DNA from: Rattus norvegicus
Lineage: Eukaryota; Chordata; Mammalia; Rodentia; Muridae
Direction: 5' to 3'
Assembly (NCBI RefSeq): GCF_036323735.1
Contig: NW_026947411.1
Span: 248,001 to 312,000, forward strand
DNA length: 64,000 nt
The notes under the pieces are model-generated. The model did not search any database and was not told the origin of the DNA. It worked only from the letters and a program-made list of their open reading frames with translations. Position numbers and translations under genes: made by a program. Each line of letters opens with the position of its first letter. Position 1 is the stretch's first letter. Shown here piece by piece: positions 62,158 to 64,000 of this stretch.

Positions 62158-63725
62158 GTTATGTAGAATTGAGTCCTTTGGTGTTTTGTTTTATTTGGGA
62201 CCAATATTTGCTTTTTTCTGTTAATTTTTTTGTTAGATATCAAATTATGTTTCTGTGGCTATCTTCTTTAACTCTTTAGTGTTTTTTCAAAGTAGATTAT
62301 TTTCTTGCTTTGTGTGGGGGTGTCGTTTCCCTCCTTGTTCTGGAACATTAGACATATTATCTTTTGAAGGACTGGATTTGTGGAAATATATTTTCTAAAT
62401 TTGCTATTGTGTGGCATATCTTGATATCTCCATCTATGTTGTTAAGAGTTTTTATAGTAGCATGGGTTGACATTTTTGTTCTTTTAGAATCTGTGTGATA
62501 TATGCCCAGGATCTGTGTCTTTTATGAAGTCTGGTGGAATTCTGATAGGTTTGCCTTTTTATGTTAGTCGACCTTTTCGCCTTACTGCTTTAAATATTTT
62601 TTCTTTGATTTGTGGACTTTATACTTTGACTATTATATGATGGGAGAAAATTCTTTTCTGGTCTAATTTTTTGGAGTACTATTTACTTCTCATATATTGT
62701 CTCTTTCTTTAGGTTAGGGAACATTTGTAGTATAATTTTGTTGAAGATATTTACTGGCCCTTCAAAGTGGGAGTCTTCATTCTCTTCTATACCTATAATC
62801 CTTAGGTTTTATCGACTCCTTTTGTCTGAGATTTCTGGGATGTTTTGGGTTAGGAGTTTTTGTGTTTTGCATTTTTTGACAGTAGTGTCAATGTTTTCTA
62901 TGGTACCTTCTGTCTCTGATAATCTTTTCATCTTTTATGTTCTGTTGTTTGATGCTTGCATTCTTGAATCCTAATTTCTTTCCCAGGTTTTCCATATCCA
63001 GAGTGACTCTTTTTGTGTGTTTTTGTTGTTGTTGTTGTTGCTGTTTAAATATTTTTTTTCGTGATGGGTTGTTCAATTCCTCCACCTGTTTGATTATGGT
63101 CTCCTGTAATTCTTTAAGGGAGTTTTGTGTTTCCTCTACAAGGGCTTCTATCTCTTTACATCTGTTGTCCTGTATTTCTTTGATGGAGTTATTTATGTCT
63201 TTCTTAAAATCCTTTAACATCATCATGTTAAGTGATTTGAAGTACAAACATTTCTTTTTCTTTTCTGTTCTGTTGAGGGTATCCTAGCCTTGCGTTGGTG
63301 TGAGAACTGAGTTCTGATTATGTCATGTAGCCTTGGTTTATGTTGCTTAGGCTATTATACTTCCCTCTTGCCATCTCGTTATCTCTGGGGTTAGCTGGTT
63401 TTACTGTCTCTGACAATGGATTGATCCTCCTGTAAGCCTGTGTGTCAGCACTCCATGGAGATTAGGTCTTTCCTGAAGCATCTTGTGTACCAAAGCTGTG
63501 GAACAGGTTCAGCTACAAGGAATAGATAGAAATCAAAAGTATCCTGTAGCAGACTGCCCCTCTCTTCCTGGGTTCTGAGGACTCTGAGAAGTGGTAGTCT
63601 CTAATGTGATCTGGAGTGTGTCAGTACTCCTGGAAATCCAGCCATTTCCTGGTGGTGTCTGGGCACAGAGAGGTGAGGTACAGGTTCAGCTATGGAAACA
63701 TAGTTTTGGGTCCTCTTGATTTTTA
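61640..63725 (-). mobile_element. Older L1 5' half, minus strand
   Basis: Reading minus: 5'UTR (about 63725-63260), ORF1 N-terminal coiled-coil region (63247-62888, 119 open codons with MMMLKDFKKDINNSIKE and SLKELQETIIKQVEEL), ORF1 RRM and C-terminal domain (about 62860-62340), then part of the ORF2 endonuclease (about 62290-61640). A microsatellite interrupts the endonuclease at 62068-62155 and a CAA/GTT repeat the ORF1. ORF1 is frame-broken after residue 119. Its 5'UTR matches 25500-25640, not that of the young L1, so it belongs to an older subfamily. Confidence 0.85.
62068..62155. repeat. (TA)n(CA)n microsatellite inside L1 endonuclease region
   Basis: About 25 TA followed by about 18 CA repeats, inserted after GCAGCAAAATGCTGGG, a block that elsewhere (36918-36930) continues without a repeat. 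Confidence 0.95.
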
Positions 63726-64000
63726 ATCTTTCACTGGAACAGCTCACAAATGAAATTTGACTCTGTGACCAGTGAGCCCCTAGGAATGATCATCCCTTTG
63801 TATCTTCAGAGACTGGACAACACATGAGTGGCGCCTGACATTTTTACATGGGCGCTATGAATTAAAATAAGGTATCATATTCTTACATGTCAAATGTATT
63901 CCTAACTGAGATAATTGCTCAGTCAACAAAGCATTGCTGTTGAATATGAAATAGACTATCGTTGAAAAATAAAATGTTTAGACAATGTCATCTAGGTAAT
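63726..64000. other. Unidentified end of window
   Basis: AT-rich, no gene or repeat recognised. Confidence 0.4.

Overview
The window looks like a rodent, almost certainly rat (Rattus), gene-desert segment built from retroelements. The main evidence is one near full-length L1 (54661-61050) with a rat-type 5'UTR, ORF1, ORF2 and polypurine-rich 3'UTR. It is joined by several older L1 copies, a wrecked class II (betaretrovirus/IAP-like) endogenous retrovirus, related solo LTRs, and long TA/CA microsatellites. I see no host protein-coding gene, tRNA, rRNA or CRISPR array. The only long intact reading frame is the L1 ORF1; the longest of all, 547 codons, is a fragment of the broken ORF2. SINEs are nearly absent: one B1-like copy in 64 kb.

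Layout. 1-6094: 3' part of a defective ERV on the + strand, with gag, dUTPase/protease, pol, a collapsed env and a 3' LTR; an unrelated LTR sits inside gag. 6095-15257: four tandem copies, plus a partial fifth, of a 2.0-2.4 kb unit. Each unit carries an embedded L1 3'UTR tail, usually a microsatellite in front of it, and a shared unidentified segment. 15258-34235: mostly unidentified AT-rich sequence with an L1 mosaic (18650-20575), one B1, and an L1 5'UTR/ORF1 remnant (25490-26455). 34236-40725: three L1 copies (two minus, one plus) around a 64-base orphan piece of the tandem unit. 40726-48904: old L1 remnant, solo LTR (42693-42998), a 330-bp-arm inverted repeat (43455-44621) and unidentified sequence. 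48905-54660: a second, rearranged cluster of the same tandem unit. 54661-61050: the young L1. 61640-63725: an older minus-strand L1 5' half.

How the parts relate. The tandem unit is the most distinctive element. It appears to have formed after an L1 3' end inserted into a local sequence, after which the composite was amplified. Two clusters now flank about 33.6 kb. An ERV abuts the outer edge of cluster 1 and a young L1 cuts the outer edge of cluster 2. Most units keep a splice-acceptor-like and a splice-donor-like site 520-590 bp apart, so a multicopy noncoding transcript is possible but unproven. Family assignments come from recognisable protein motifs and by-eye comparison of copies within the window; percent identities and genomic copy number could not be computed.
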